Origin: Mesorhizobium opportunistum WSM2075 | GTDB taxonomy: Bacteria > Pseudomonadota > Alphaproteobacteria > Rhizobiales > Rhizobiaceae | Length of the DNA stretch: 64,000 bases | Assembly: GCF_000176035.2 (NCBI RefSeq) | Contig: NC_015675.1 | Location: 5,212,001 to 5,276,000 of the forward strand | Reading direction: 5' to 3' | Position numbers and translations under genes: made by a program | In this document: piece by piece, positions 45,900 to 54,676 of the stretch | Layout: every line of letters begins with the position of its first letter | Position numbering within the stretch: position 1 is the stretch's first letter | The notes under the pieces: generated by a model | Told to the model about the DNA's origin: nothing | Database searches by the model: none | The model's input: only the letters and a program-made list of their open reading frames with translations

Positions 45900-47132
45900 A
45901 TGGACGACAAGCGGCAAGTCGTCATCGCCGGAGCGGGCGTTGCCGGGCTGACCGCGGCGCTTGCCTTCGCCGAACGCGGCTACCCCGTGCAGGTGTTCGA
46001 ACAGGCGCAGCGGCTGGAGGCCGTGGGAGCCGGCATCCAGCTTTCCCCCAACGCGACACGCATCCTGCGCCAACTCGGCGTGCTCAAGCGGCTGCTGCCG
46101 GCAACGGTGCGGCCTGAGGCCGTGGTGCTGAAGGACGCAAGGACGTTGCGCGAACTGGCGCGTGTACCACTCGGGCAGGCCGCCGAAGAACGCTGGGGGG
46201 CGCCTTATCTCGTCGCCCACAGAGCCGACCTGCAGAGCGCGCTGACCGCACACGTTGCCGAAAACCCGAATATTCGTCTGGTCAAGGGTGCGCGCGTCAG
46301 CGGCGCTGCCACAGGCGACGATGGTGTGACGGCGACACTGGAGACGGACGGCAAGACCGTCCAGTCACAGGGCTTCCTTCTGGTCGGCGCCGACGGCGTG
46401 TGGTCATCCGTGCGCGCGGTTGTCGATCGAGCTCGGGGGGGATCGTCAAGAAGCCGTTTTTCCGGCGAACTGGCCTGGCGCACGACTGTTGCCGCCGACA
46501 GCGGCGCCGGGCAAGCCTTTGCCGCGATTGGGGCGGCTGATTGTGTCACGACTTTTCTGCATCCGGGATTCCACATGGTCGCCTATCCCGTCAGCAAGGG
46601 CGATGCCTTCAACCTTGTCGCCTTCACCAAAGGCGAGCGCATTGCCGAGGGTTGGTCGGGTCATGCCGATCCCGTCATCCTCGCCAATGCAATGAGCGGC
46701 ACGGCGGCAGCCCTTGCAAGGCTGGTGGAAATGGCCGGCCCGTGGCTGACTTGGCCGCTCCATACGGTCGACCAGAAGCAGCACTGGACGACACCAACCG
46801 GCATCGCCCTGATTGGCGACGCCGCACATGCGATGACCCCATTCGCGGCGCAAGGGGCCGCCATGGCCATCGAAGATGCCGCAACGCTTGCCGGGGTAAT
46901 CGCCGACTTCCCGGCCGATCCGAAGCAGGGCCTGGCGATCTGGGAAAATCTCAGGCGACCGCGCGTCGAGAAGGTGATCCGGCGCGGCGCGCTCAACCGG
47001 CTGGCCTGGCATGCCTGGGGTCCGGTGGCATTGGCTCGCAACCTGGTGCTGGCGACGCGGCCGGCGGAAAAGCTCGCGGCGGATCTGGACTGGCTCTACG
47101 GGTGGGAGGAACCGAAGATTATTAGGCGGTAG
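45900..47132 (+). CDS. FAD-dependent aromatic monooxygenase (salicylate hydroxylase-like)
   Basis: 410 residues of the class A flavoprotein hydroxylase family. VVIAGAGVAGLTAALAFAERG at 7-27 is the FAD ADP-binding fold, LLVGADGVWSSVR near 160 the DG motif, and ALIGDAAHAMTPFAAQGAAMAIEDA near 305 the second FAD motif. Such enzymes use NAD(P)H and O2 to hydroxylate an aromatic ring. It follows the zinc-finger gene by 19 bp, probably by chance. Substrate not known. Confidence 0.9.
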   Translation: MDDKRQVVIAGAGVAGLTAALAFAERGYPVQVFEQAQRLEAVGAGIQLSPNATRILRQLGVLKRLLPATVRPEAVVLKDARTLRELARVPLGQAAEERWGAPYLVAHRADLQSALTAHVAENPNIRLVKGARVSGAATGDDGVTATLETDGKTVQSQGFLLVGADGVWSSVRAVVDRARGGSSRSRFSGELAWRTTVAADSGAGQAFAAIGAADCVTTFLHPGFHMVAYPVSKGDAFNLVAFTKGERIAEGWSGHADPVILANAMSGTAAALARLVEMAGPWLTWPLHTVDQKQHWTTPTGIALIGDAAHAMTPFAAQGAAMAIEDAATLAGVIADFPADPKQGLAIWENLRRPRVEKVIRRGALNRLAWHAWGPVALARNLVLATRPAEKLAADLDWLYGWEEPKIIRR

Positions 47133-47173
47133 GACATCGAGACAATAAAGAAACCGATAGGCTGGCGGGGACA

Positions 47174-47332
47174 GCGCCCCCCTCTGTCCTGCCGGACATC
47201 TCCCCCACGAGGGGGGAGATTGGCAGCTTTGGCGCCGGCGTCCTTTTGCAAACGTTGGAGATTAGCGAAAGCCGGAGCCAGATCCGATCTCCCCCTCGTG
47301 GGGGAGATGTCCGGCAGGACAGAGGGGGGCGC
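47174..47332. repeat. Long intergenic inverted repeat (46-bp arms)
   Basis: Arms at 47174-47220 and 47287-47332 are inverse copies that differ by one base (an extra C); each contains its own ATCTCCCCC/GGGGGAGAT-type sub-palindrome, and the loop is 66 nt. It fills the gap between convergent monooxygenase and DUF2459 genes. The structure is like 41497-41656, but the sequence is different. Confidence 0.93.
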
Positions 47333-47371
47333 GAAGGAACGCGACGTTTGCCAATTCGCGAAATGCGCACA

Positions 47372-48037
47372 CTAATTGTACAAGCTCAACGACCACCCAA
47401 GCGAAGCCGGCAGCGGGTTCCACCAGCCGGTGCGCAGGCCTGCAGTGCGCAGCGCCGCCGCCGTCCAGGTGTTGCAGCCGACCAGCGCGTTGAAATGGCC
47501 GTTCGCCTCGTAGAAGCGGTCGAACCGGGAATAGGCCGCATTCTCGATGACGATTGGGCCGCCAGCCCCCTGCTGAAAGCTGGCTGCGATAAAATCAAGC
47601 AAGGCCGCAAAACGGTCCTCGCCGATGTCGAAGCTGGCGACATCGGGATGCGGTTCAACGATATCGCCGGTGACATCGACATGCACGACCGACGCGTCGA
47701 TGGTCAGTGCTTTCATTACCGGAATGGCCTTGAGCTGCGACCAGGTCGGCGTTTCCAGATAGAAGGCGCGGCCACCCCAGCCAAAGACGATATAGCGCAC
47801 CTCGGGACTGTCGGCCGGGATGCCAGCCTCGACCAGGAAACGAAAGCGCTGGCGCACGGCATCGTCCACCGGAATGGCGATGTCGGTGTGGATCGGGTTC
47901 TTCAGCACCAATATGTGCCGTGTGCCCTCGCCCGCCGCGGCGGCCGGCCACAGCGGCCGCGGCACCAGCGTGCCGAGCGTCGCGGCTAGCGCGGCCGCTA
48001 TCAACAGCAGACCCAGAAAACGGCCGAGTTTTCTCAT
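47372..48037 (-). CDS. DUF2459 (TIGR02117) family protein
   Basis: 221 residues from ATG 48037; no clear ribosome-binding site, and a GTG at 48085 is an alternative. An N-terminal hydrophobic helix (residues 7-22) suggests a membrane anchor or signal. IHTDIAIPVDD, YIVFGWGGRAFYLETPTW, and GFY-like YEANGHFNALVGCNTWTAAALR with a conserved Cys-Asn-Thr-Trp are family hallmarks. Function is unknown; some relatives lie near polyhydroxyalkanoate genes. Confidence 0.85.
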   Translation of the reverse strand: MRKLGRFLGLLLIAAALAATLGTLVPRPLWPAAAAGEGTRHILVLKNPIHTDIAIPVDDAVRQRFRFLVEAGIPADSPEVRYIVFGWGGRAFYLETPTWSQLKAIPVMKALTIDASVVHVDVTGDIVEPHPDVASFDIGEDRFAALLDFIAASFQQGAGGPIVIENAAYSRFDRFYEANGHFNALVGCNTWTAAALRTAGLRTGWWNPLPASLGWSLSLYN

Positions 48038-48102
48038 GAGGTAGCGACTTTGCGGCTCAGTCGCGTTCCAATGCAAGCGATCCACTCGCTCAAATGCAAG
48101 GA

Positions 48103-48127
48103 AGCCCGGCCGTGGTGCGGCCGGGCC
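48103..48127 (-). terminator. Terminator of the aapJQMP operon
   Basis: A GC-rich stem AGCCCGGCCG (48103-48112), loop TGGTG, CGGCCGGGCC (48118-48127) lies 23 bp past the aapP stop. On the minus strand a TTCCTT tract follows, weak but well placed. Confidence 0.65.
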
Positions 48128-48149
48128 TCCTGAACTTGCGTCGGAGCGC

Positions 48150-48953
48150 TCAGTGCAGGATCTGCGACAGGAACAGTTTCGTGCGCTCGTGGCGCGGGTG
48201 GTCGAAGAACTCGGCCGGCGTGTTCTGCTCGACGATCTGGCCCTGATCCATGAAGATCACCCGGTTGGCGACCTTGCGGGCAAAGCCCATTTCGTGGGTG
48301 ACGCACAGCATGGTCATGCCTTCTTCGGCCAGGCCAACCATGGTCTCCAGCACTTCCTTGATCATTTCCGGATCGAGCGCCGAGGTCGGCTCGTCGAACA
48401 GCATGATGCGCGGGTTCATGCACAGCGAGCGCGCGATCGCCACGCGCTGCTGCTGGCCGCCGGACAGCTGGCCAGGATATTTGTTGGCCTGTTCCGGGAT
48501 CTTCACGCGCTTGAGGAAGTGCATGGCGATTTCCTCGGCCTGCTTCTTCGGCGTCTTGCGCACCCAGATCGGCGCCAGCGTGCAGTTTTCCAGGATGGTC
48601 AGATGCGGGAACAGGTTGAAGTGCTGGAACACCATGCCGACCTCGCGGCGCACCTCGTCGATCTTCTTCAGATCGTTGGTGAGTTCCTTGCCGTCGACGA
48701 TGATCTTGCCCTTCTGGTGCTCTTCCAGCCGGTTGATGCAGCGGATCATCGTCGATTTGCCGGAGCCGGACGGGCCGCAGATGACGATGCGCTCGCCGCG
48801 CATCACCTTCAAATTGATGTCCTTCAGGACATGGAACTCGCCATACCATTTGTGCATGGCGATGATGTCGATGGCGACATCGGTGGTGGAGATATGCATC
48901 TTGGCGGCGTTGACCTTGATCTCTTCCGCGCTGACGGCATTTTCGGTGGCCAT
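48150..48953 (-). CDS. aapP: General L-amino-acid ABC transporter ATP-binding protein
   Basis: 267 residues from ATG 48953 with AAGGGG upstream. Walker [11 protein letters not shown]-loop [13 protein letters not shown], signature LSGGQQQR, Walker [15 protein letters not shown] and H-loop THEMGFA are intact. The 25-residue N-terminal extension is usual for AapP. It drives amino-acid import with AapQ, AapM and AapJ. Last gene of the operon. Confidence 0.96.
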   Translation of the reverse strand: MATENAVSAEEIKVNAAKMHISTTDVAIDIIAMHKWYGEFHVLKDINLKVMRGERIVICGPSGSGKSTMIRCINRLEEHQKGKIIVDGKELTNDLKKIDEVRREVGMVFQHFNLFPHLTILENCTLAPIWVRKTPKKQAEEIAMHFLKRVKIPEQANKYPGQLSGGQQQRVAIARSLCMNPRIMLFDEPTSALDPEMIKEVLETMVGLAEEGMTMLCVTHEMGFARKVANRVIFMDQGQIVEQNTPAEFFDHPRHERTKLFLSQILH

Positions 48954-48977
48954 GACGGGGTCCCCTTGCTTTTTTGT

Positions 48978-50135
48978 TTAGCGTTTGTGGCCGGTGTCGA
49001 GCCGGCGTTCAGTGTACATTGAATAGCGCGACATGCCGAAGCAGAACAGCCAGAACACGAAGGCCGCGAAGACGAGACCGGATTTCGCGGTCTGCGCCGT
49101 TGCCCAATTGGCGTCGGAAAAGTTCTGCTTGACGATGCCGAGCAGGTCGAACATCGAGATGATCAGGACCAGGCTGGTGTCCTTGAACATGCCGATGAAG
49201 GTGTTGACGATGCCGGGAATGACCAGCTTCAGCGCCTGCGGCAACACGATCAGGCTCATCTTCTGCCAGTAGCCGAGGCCGAGCGAATCGGCGCCTTCAT
49301 ACTGGCCCTTCGGGATCGCCTGCAGCCCGCCACGCACCACCTCGGCCATATAGGCGGCGGCAAACAGCGACACGCCGATCAGCGCCCGCAAATACTTGTC
49401 GAAGGTGACGCCGGCCGGCAGGAACAGCGGCAGCATGACGGAGACGAAGAACAGGACGGTGATCAGCGGGATGCCGCGCACGGCTTCGATGAAGATGACG
49501 CACAGCATCTTGACGATCGGCATCTTGGAGCGCCGGCCGAGCGCCAGCACTGTGCCCAGCGGCAGCGACACGGCGATGCCGACGAAGGAGAGGCTGAGCG
49601 TGATCAGCAGCCCGCCCCAGCGCGAGGTTTCGACATGCGGCAGACCGAACATGCCGCCGACCAGCAGGAAGAAGGAAACGATCGGCAGCACCAGGAAAAG
49701 CAGGATGGCGTTCAACCCCTTGCGCGGCACGCGCGGGATCAGCATCGGTATCAGCAGCGCCGCGAACAGGATGGCGACCACGATCGGCCGCCAGCGCTCC
49801 TCGACCGGATAGGTGCCGAACATGAACTGGCCGAACTTGGCGTTGACGAAGGCCCAGCAGGCGCCGCTCCAGCCATCCGGCTGAATGCCGCCTTGCGCCA
49901 CGGTCGCGCAGACGGTGCGATCCGGCCCGGTCCACACGGCATTGATGAACGCCCAGCCGATGACCTGCGGCAGCACCCAGGCGACGATGATGATGCCGAG
50001 GATGGTCAGGATGGTGTCGCCGACCGTGCCGACCAGGTTCTTGCGCACCCAGGCCATCGGACCGCTGACGCTTGCCGGCGCCGGCTGCGCCAGAGCCATT
50101 TCGGTACGCACCCAGGACATGTCGTGTTCCTGCAT
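48978..50135 (-). CDS. aapM: General L-amino-acid ABC transporter permease AapM
   Basis: 385 residues from ATG 50135. Several hydrophobic helices; the binding-protein-dependent permease motif is in [27 protein letters not shown] (EAA loop). A large extra N-terminal region with a periplasmic loop containing two cysteines (VCATVAQ and GACWAF) is typical of AapM. It is 4 bp downstream of aapQ. Confidence 0.95.
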   Translation of the reverse strand: MQEHDMSWVRTEMALAQPAPASVSGPMAWVRKNLVGTVGDTILTILGIIIVAWVLPQVIGWAFINAVWTGPDRTVCATVAQGGIQPDGWSGACWAFVNAKFGQFMFGTYPVEERWRPIVVAILFAALLIPMLIPRVPRKGLNAILLFLVLPIVSFFLLVGGMFGLPHVETSRWGGLLITLSLSFVGIAVSLPLGTVLALGRRSKMPIVKMLCVIFIEAVRGIPLITVLFFVSVMLPLFLPAGVTFDKYLRALIGVSLFAAAYMAEVVRGGLQAIPKGQYEGADSLGLGYWQKMSLIVLPQALKLVIPGIVNTFIGMFKDTSLVLIISMFDLLGIVKQNFSDANWATAQTAKSGLVFAAFVFWLFCFGMSRYSMYTERRLDTGHKR

Positions 50136-50139
50136 GGTC

Positions 50140-51327
50140 CTACCTCTCCACCAGCGCCATTCTGGCGTTGACCACGTTCATGACGGCCGATGTCACCAGG
50201 CTGAGGATGAGATAGGCGATCATCATGATCAGCACGCCTTCGACCGCCTGGCCGGTCTGGTTGAGCACCGTGCCGGCGGTCGCCGTCAGGTCGGGATAGC
50301 CGATGGCGATGGCCAGCGAGGAGTTCTTGGTCAGGTTCAGATACTGGCTGGTCAGCGGCGGAATGACGATGCGCATGGCTTGCGGCACCACAACCAGCCG
50401 CAGGATCGATCCGGACCGCAAGCCAAGGGCTGCGGCGGCTTCGGTCTGGCCCTTGCTGACGCCCCTGATGCCGGCCCGCACGATCTCGGCGATGAAGGCC
50501 GCCGTGTAGCAGGACAGCGCCAGATAGAGCGACAGGAACTCCGGCTTGACCTGAAAGCCGCCGGTCAGGTTGAAGGTCGACTGTTTCGGAAGATCGAAGC
50601 TCAGCGGAAAGCCGCTCAGCACATAAGCGAGCAGCGGCAGCCCGACGATCAGCGCCACGGAAGTCCACAACACAGGAAATTGCTGGCCTGTCGCCATCTG
50701 CCGCTGACGCGCCTTGCGGGCGACGAACCACGCCATGGCGATGCCGACGACGAGCGCGACCAGGATCAGCCAGGAGCCGTCGCCCCAGACCGGGCGCGGA
50801 AAGTAGAAGCCACGCTGGTTGAGGAAGGAGCCGAAGGGCAGGTTGTAGCTGTCACGCGGCGGCGGCAGCACGGCCAGCACGCCCGAATACCAGAAGAAGA
50901 TGACCAGCAGCGGCGGGATGTTGCGGAATATCTCGACATAGACGGTGCAGATCTTCTGGATCAGCCAGTTCTGCGACAAACGGCCGATGCCGATGACGAA
51001 GCCGATGATGGTGGCGGTGATGATGCCGGCGACGGCGACGATGATGGTGTTGATCAGGCCGACGACGATGGCGCGGCCATAGGTCGAGTCCGACGTATAG
51101 GCGATCGGCGTGTCCGAGATGTCGAAACCGGCGCGTCCCCTAAGGAAGCCGAAGCCGGAGGCGATGTGCAGGCGCTGCAGATTGTCGATGACGTTCTGCA
51201 CGATCCACCAGACAGAGCCGAACAGCACGATGACGACCAGCGTCTGGAAGAAGAGACTGCGGACTTTCGGATCATTGACGAACGAAGCCCGGCTTGGCTC
51301 CTCGCGAAGGATTTCCTGCGATGCCAT
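50140..51327 (-). CDS. aapQ: General L-amino-acid ABC transporter permease AapQ
   Basis: 395 residues from ATG 51327, GGGG upstream. Eight or so hydrophobic helices; EAA loop [24 protein letters not shown] near 285. [19 protein letters not shown] is a typical His/Glu-type permease segment. Forms the heterodimeric channel with AapM. Separated from aapJ by 63 bp that hold a strong hairpin. Confidence 0.95.
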   Translation of the reverse strand: MASQEILREEPSRASFVNDPKVRSLFFQTLVVIVLFGSVWWIVQNVIDNLQRLHIASGFGFLRGRAGFDISDTPIAYTSDSTYGRAIVVGLINTIIVAVAGIITATIIGFVIGIGRLSQNWLIQKICTVYVEIFRNIPPLLVIFFWYSGVLAVLPPPRDSYNLPFGSFLNQRGFYFPRPVWGDGSWLILVALVVGIAMAWFVARKARQRQMATGQQFPVLWTSVALIVGLPLLAYVLSGFPLSFDLPKQSTFNLTGGFQVKPEFLSLYLALSCYTAAFIAEIVRAGIRGVSKGQTEAAAALGLRSGSILRLVVVPQAMRIVIPPLTSQYLNLTKNSSLAIAIGYPDLTATAGTVLNQTGQAVEGVLIMMIAYLILSLVTSAVMNVVNARMALVER

Positions 51328-51351
51328 GCGACCATCCCCTGGAAAGAGAAA

Positions 51352-51378
51352 CCGGGAGGCAGACGATCTGCCTCCCGG
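51352..51378 (-). promoter_or_regulatory. Hairpin between aapJ and aapQ
   Basis: A perfect 12-bp stem, CCGGGAGGCAGA (51352-51363), loop CGA, TCTGCCTCCCGG (51367-51378). On the minus strand it is followed by a T-rich TTTCTCTTTCC. It probably stabilises aapJ mRNA or partly terminates, so that more binding protein than permease is made. Confidence 0.85.
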
Positions 51379-51390
51379 ATCACATTTCGG

Positions 51391-52419
51391 TCAGCGGATC
51401 GGCGGAGCGTATTGCAGGCCGCCCTTGGTCCACAACGCGTTGATGCCACGGGCGATCTTGAGCGGGCTGCCCGAGCCGACATTGCGGTCGAACATTTCGC
51501 CGTAATTGCCGACGGCCTTGACGATGTTGACGACCCAATCGTTGGAGACACCGAGATCGGTGCCGATCTTGGTGTCGGCTTCCTGGCCGAGCACGCGCTT
51601 GATCTCCGGACTGGCGGAATTCTTCATCTCATCGACATTGGCCTTGGTGATGCCGAGTTCCTCGGCGTCGAGCAGCGCGAAATAAGTCCACTTGACGATG
51701 TGGTACCACTGGTCGTCGCCCTGGCGCACCGCCGGTCCGAGCGGCTCCTTGGAGATGATCTCGGGCAGCACGACGTGATCCGCCGGCGAGCCGAGGGTCA
51801 GGCGGATGCCGTAGAGACCCGACTGGTCGGTGGTGTAGACGTCGCAGCGGCCGGCGTCATAGGCGGCATTGACCTCTTCGAGCTTCTCGAAGACAACCGG
51901 GTTGTACTCCATCTTGTTCGCCTTGAAGTAGTCGGCGAGGTTGAGCTCGGTGGTGGTGCCGCTCTGCACGCAGACTGCGGCGCCCGAAAGCTGGAGGGCC
52001 GAATTGACGCCCGGCAGCTTCTTGGCGTTGATCATGAAGCCCTGGCCGTCATAATAGGTGACGCCGATGAAATTCAGGCCAAGTGCCGTGTCGCGGTTGA
52101 TGGTCCAGGTGGTGTTGCGCGACAGGATGTCGACTTCGCCGGACTGCAGGGCGGTGAAGCGCTCCTTGGCGCTGAGCGGCGTGAACTTGACCTTGGTGCC
52201 GTCACCGAAGACGGCGGCTGCGACAGCGCGGCAGAAATCCGCATCGATGCCTTGCCAGTCACCCTTGTCGTCCGGCGCCGAGAAGCCGGCGAGGCCTGTC
52301 GAGACGCCGCACTGGATGAAGCCTTTCGCCTTGACCGTATCGAGCGTGGTAGCCGATGCGGCCGACGCCATCAATCCAAGAGCAGCGGCACCAAGAATGC
52401 CGATAGCAATGTGTTTCAT
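51391..52419 (-). CDS. aapJ: General L-amino-acid ABC transporter substrate-binding protein
   Basis: 342 residues from ATG 52419; the open frame extends upstream without a better start. A signal peptide of 23 residues ends ASA. Mature start TLDTVKAKGFIQCGVSTGLAGFSAPDDKGDWQGIDADFCRAVAAAV and LSRNTTWTINRDTALGLNF are AapJ-type sequences. It binds a broad range of L-amino acids in the periplasm. In rhizobia Aap also affects amino-acid efflux and nodule function. Confidence 0.96.
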   Translation of the reverse strand: MKHIAIGILGAAALGLMASAASATTLDTVKAKGFIQCGVSTGLAGFSAPDDKGDWQGIDADFCRAVAAAVFGDGTKVKFTPLSAKERFTALQSGEVDILSRNTTWTINRDTALGLNFIGVTYYDGQGFMINAKKLPGVNSALQLSGAAVCVQSGTTTELNLADYFKANKMEYNPVVFEKLEEVNAAYDAGRCDVYTTDQSGLYGIRLTLGSPADHVVLPEIISKEPLGPAVRQGDDQWYHIVKWTYFALLDAEELGITKANVDEMKNSASPEIKRVLGQEADTKIGTDLGVSNDWVVNIVKAVGNYGEMFDRNVGSGSPLKIARGINALWTKGGLQYAPPIR

Positions 52420-52851
52420 GACCCACAGACCCTTTTCTGTTTTCAGGCAAAACCTGATCTTTTTTCCGTGTGAACGCAGCTCCCATTCCGGCCCATTCCC
52501 GGAACCCCGCATCGTAAACCGACGCGCTGCCTCCCATTCACGGACAGCATCGAAGGCGATAATTCCCGTGAGGTCAAGGGAAATGACTGATTTCCAACGT
52601 GTTTGAAAATCGATTGCCCCGAATGCCTGAATTGCGGACAAGAGCGCCCGCGATTTAGTCATGAGCGCAAATAAAGTCGGCATGATCAGCCTTACGTAAA
52701 GTGAGGTTCCCGGTCGGAATCCGTCCTTGCCCGTTACTCCGCGTTACTGGCGTCCCGCCGCGATCGACTGACATCATCAGTCTCCGGACAGACACGATCC
52801 GTCTCGGAGCAGACACGGCCGCGGCGTTCGCGGGCGAGGATGCGAAGCTGT
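52420..52851. other. 432-bp intergenic region upstream of aapJ
   Basis: No gene seen. It must hold the aapJ promoter; no strong -35/-10 pair stands out. A GACTGA-CATCA-TCAGTC inverted repeat (52766-52782) and a nearby CTCCG/CGGAG hairpin could end the DUF2182 transcript, but no T-tract follows. Confidence 0.5.
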
Positions 52852-53736
52852 TCAGAATGCTCCGACGATGAACCAGACGCCGATTGCGGCCATCAGCACG
52901 CCCGTAATGCGCGGCACCAATTGCCCGGTGGGGATGATCTTCTCAAGCAGGACGAGTGCGGCGATGCCGGCGATCCACAGCACGTTCATGACGCCGCCAA
53001 CGAACAGCAGGGCCATCAGCGCCCAGCAGCAGCCGAGGCAATAGGCGCCGTGTTCGATGCCGAGCCGAAGCGCGCCGAACGGAGCGGGACGGAACCCGCC
53101 ATGGCTGGCCAGGAACGCGATCGGCGCCTGGCATTGCCGCAGGCAGACGCCCTTCATCGGCGTCCATTGATAAAGGCCGGCCGCGATCAGGACGAGACCG
53201 CCGAGGATCGCGCTGTCGGTCGCCATCGAAGGGCTGAGCAAGGCAAGGCCGGCGAGCAGCCATTGCGCGGCGGTCGCCACCAGGCTGAAGACGACCCAGA
53301 CCGCGAGATAACCGGCAAAAAACCATCCCGTCGAGGCAATGGGCCGGCCGTCGGCCCGCGCCTTGCGTCCGACGCCGGCATAGAGCAGCAGCATCGGCGC
53401 CACCGAAGGCGTCATCATGCCGACCATCATCACCGTCCACATCGTGAAGATGAAAGCGAAATCCGCCGCTGCCCAGGCCCGGAAAACGGGCGCCGCGGTG
53501 GCGCCCATGTCCATGCCGGCGATGTCCATGCCGGCCATGTTCATGCCGGCCATGTTCGACATGTCCATTTCGGCCATGCCGCCGCCCGCGCCGGCCGGCG
53601 CGGGCGAACCGGGGGTGACCATGCCGGCGGCGAGCCACAGCACATAGGCCCAGGCGAGCACGGCGATCACGACGAGCGCAGCCGTCACGACCGCGCGGTC
53701 GCGCCGCAGCGCCGCCTCGAGGGCCGTGTCGCTCAT
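52852..53736 (-). CDS. DUF2182 membrane protein with Met-rich loop
   Basis: 294 residues from ATG 53736, 7 bp after the DUF1326 stop. It has about 7 hydrophobic helices. Between helices 1 and 2 (about residues 50-80) is a Met/Asp/Ala/Gly-rich stretch containing MAEMDMSNMAGMNMAG, produced by 15-bp repeats. DUF2182 motifs include WTVMMVGMMTPS and MKGVCLRQCQAPIAFL and a CLGCCWALM cluster. The family (COG5486) is annotated as predicted metal-binding; the Met-rich loop fits copper, by analogy with Met-rich copper proteins. Confidence 0.85.
   Translation of the reverse strand: MSDTALEAALRRDRAVVTAALVVIAVLAWAYVLWLAAGMVTPGSPAPAGAGGGMAEMDMSNMAGMNMAGMDIAGMDMGATAAPVFRAWAAADFAFIFTMWTVMMVGMMTPSVAPMLLLYAGVGRKARADGRPIASTGWFFAGYLAVWVVFSLVATAAQWLLAGLALLSPSMATDSAILGGLVLIAAGLYQWTPMKGVCLRQCQAPIAFLASHGGFRPAPFGALRLGIEHGAYCLGCCWALMALLFVGGVMNVLWIAGIAALVLLEKIIPTGQLVPRITGVLMAAIGVWFIVGAF
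53507..53566 (-). repeat. 15-bp tandem repeat encoding the Met-rich loop
   Basis: Units at 53507-53521, 53522-53536 and 53537-53551 differ by one or two bases; 53552-53566 is degenerate. The array is in frame and yields Met-x-Met-Ala-Gly units. Confidence 0.88.
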
Positions 53737-53743
53737 GATCAGC

Positions 53744-54379
53744 TCAATGCACGATGCCGCTTTGCGTGAGATGCAGATTGGCAAAGTGGCTATGGGTATC
53801 GGCCAGTTCGAACGCGATCGGACCGGTCGCCTTGGTCCAGCCGCGCCCGATTTCGGCCAGTGCGTATTCGAAACCGCGCGGAAGGTCTATGCGCGCCCGA
53901 TGCTCGGCGCCGGTGATGGGATTCTTGATCGGCTCGCCATGGCCCTCGGTGATGCCGGGCACGTGCAGATGGCCTGTCCTTGCATCGACGTCGACTTTGA
54001 AGTCGATGGCGGCGAAGATCGGGTCATGCAGCGTTTCCAGCGTGGTCGAGAAAACCTGGAATATGGTCGCGCCGGGCTCGGTGTCCTCGCCGCCGAGAAT
54101 GCGAAGCAGGGCTACGCGCTGCGCCTCGCTCGCCCGTTCGTCGATGACCACCGCGGCCTCGCCGCCGCCTTCATGAATCGCGCCAGGCCAACGAAACACA
54201 CCCGCAAAGCGCAGGCCATCGAGCCTGGTATCGCCATGATAGCCGCTTTCGACTTCCATGCCGACCACAGCCTGGCAGAAACCATATGTCGGCAAGGCGT
54301 TGAATTGGCATGGGCAGCCATAGGCGCAGTTGCAATTGACGAATTCACGCGCCTTTAACATCCACTTGACGTTGGGCAT
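53744..54379 (-). CDS. DUF1326 protein
   Basis: 211 residues from ATG 54379 with GGGAGGGAT upstream. The N-terminal NCNCAYGCPCQFNALPT has the four-cysteine cluster that defines the family. The rest is beta-rich, with FRWPGAIHEGG and an HGEPIKNPITG segment. No signal peptide. DUF1326 and DUF2182 genes are commonly adjacent, and the pair here is a two-gene operon; a metal-related role is inferred from the cysteines and Met-rich partner. Confidence 0.87.
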   Translation of the reverse strand: MPNVKWMLKAREFVNCNCAYGCPCQFNALPTYGFCQAVVGMEVESGYHGDTRLDGLRFAGVFRWPGAIHEGGGEAAVVIDERASEAQRVALLRILGGEDTEPGATIFQVFSTTLETLHDPIFAAIDFKVDVDARTGHLHVPGITEGHGEPIKNPITGAEHRARIDLPRGFEYALAEIGRGWTKATGPIAFELADTHSHFANLHLTQSGIVH

Positions 54380-54676
54380 AACGATCCCTCCCATTGTTGT
54401 TCGGCGGGAGCGAGAAGCGGTGATGCGGATGCCCAATTTGCCAGTGCGTTAGCCGCTGCCGGGATTGAACATCCGGTAAGATTGGCCCGCCTATTTGTAT
54501 TAGACATCCACCATATACCTTTTGCAGCGGCTTACAATATCCGGCGGCCAGATCGCACCCGGCAAAGCTGTCCTCGAATTGGCATATCCGAAGTCCGTCC
54601 CGTGGCGGCGGCTGGCTGTTGCACGGCCCATGGCGCCGCACTATGCCTAGCGCCTTGTCAAACGAGGCGACCAAGA

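Noticed and set aside
49885..52473. 862-aa open frame antisense to aapQ and aapJ
   Set aside because: It lies opposite well-identified aap genes and has the Arg/Gln/Asp-rich composition of a shadow frame.
54380..54676. SAM riboswitch before the metC-like gene
   Set aside because: I looked for SAM-I/SAM-II type pairing and conserved loop bases in the 297-bp leader and found none; a covariance search would settle it.
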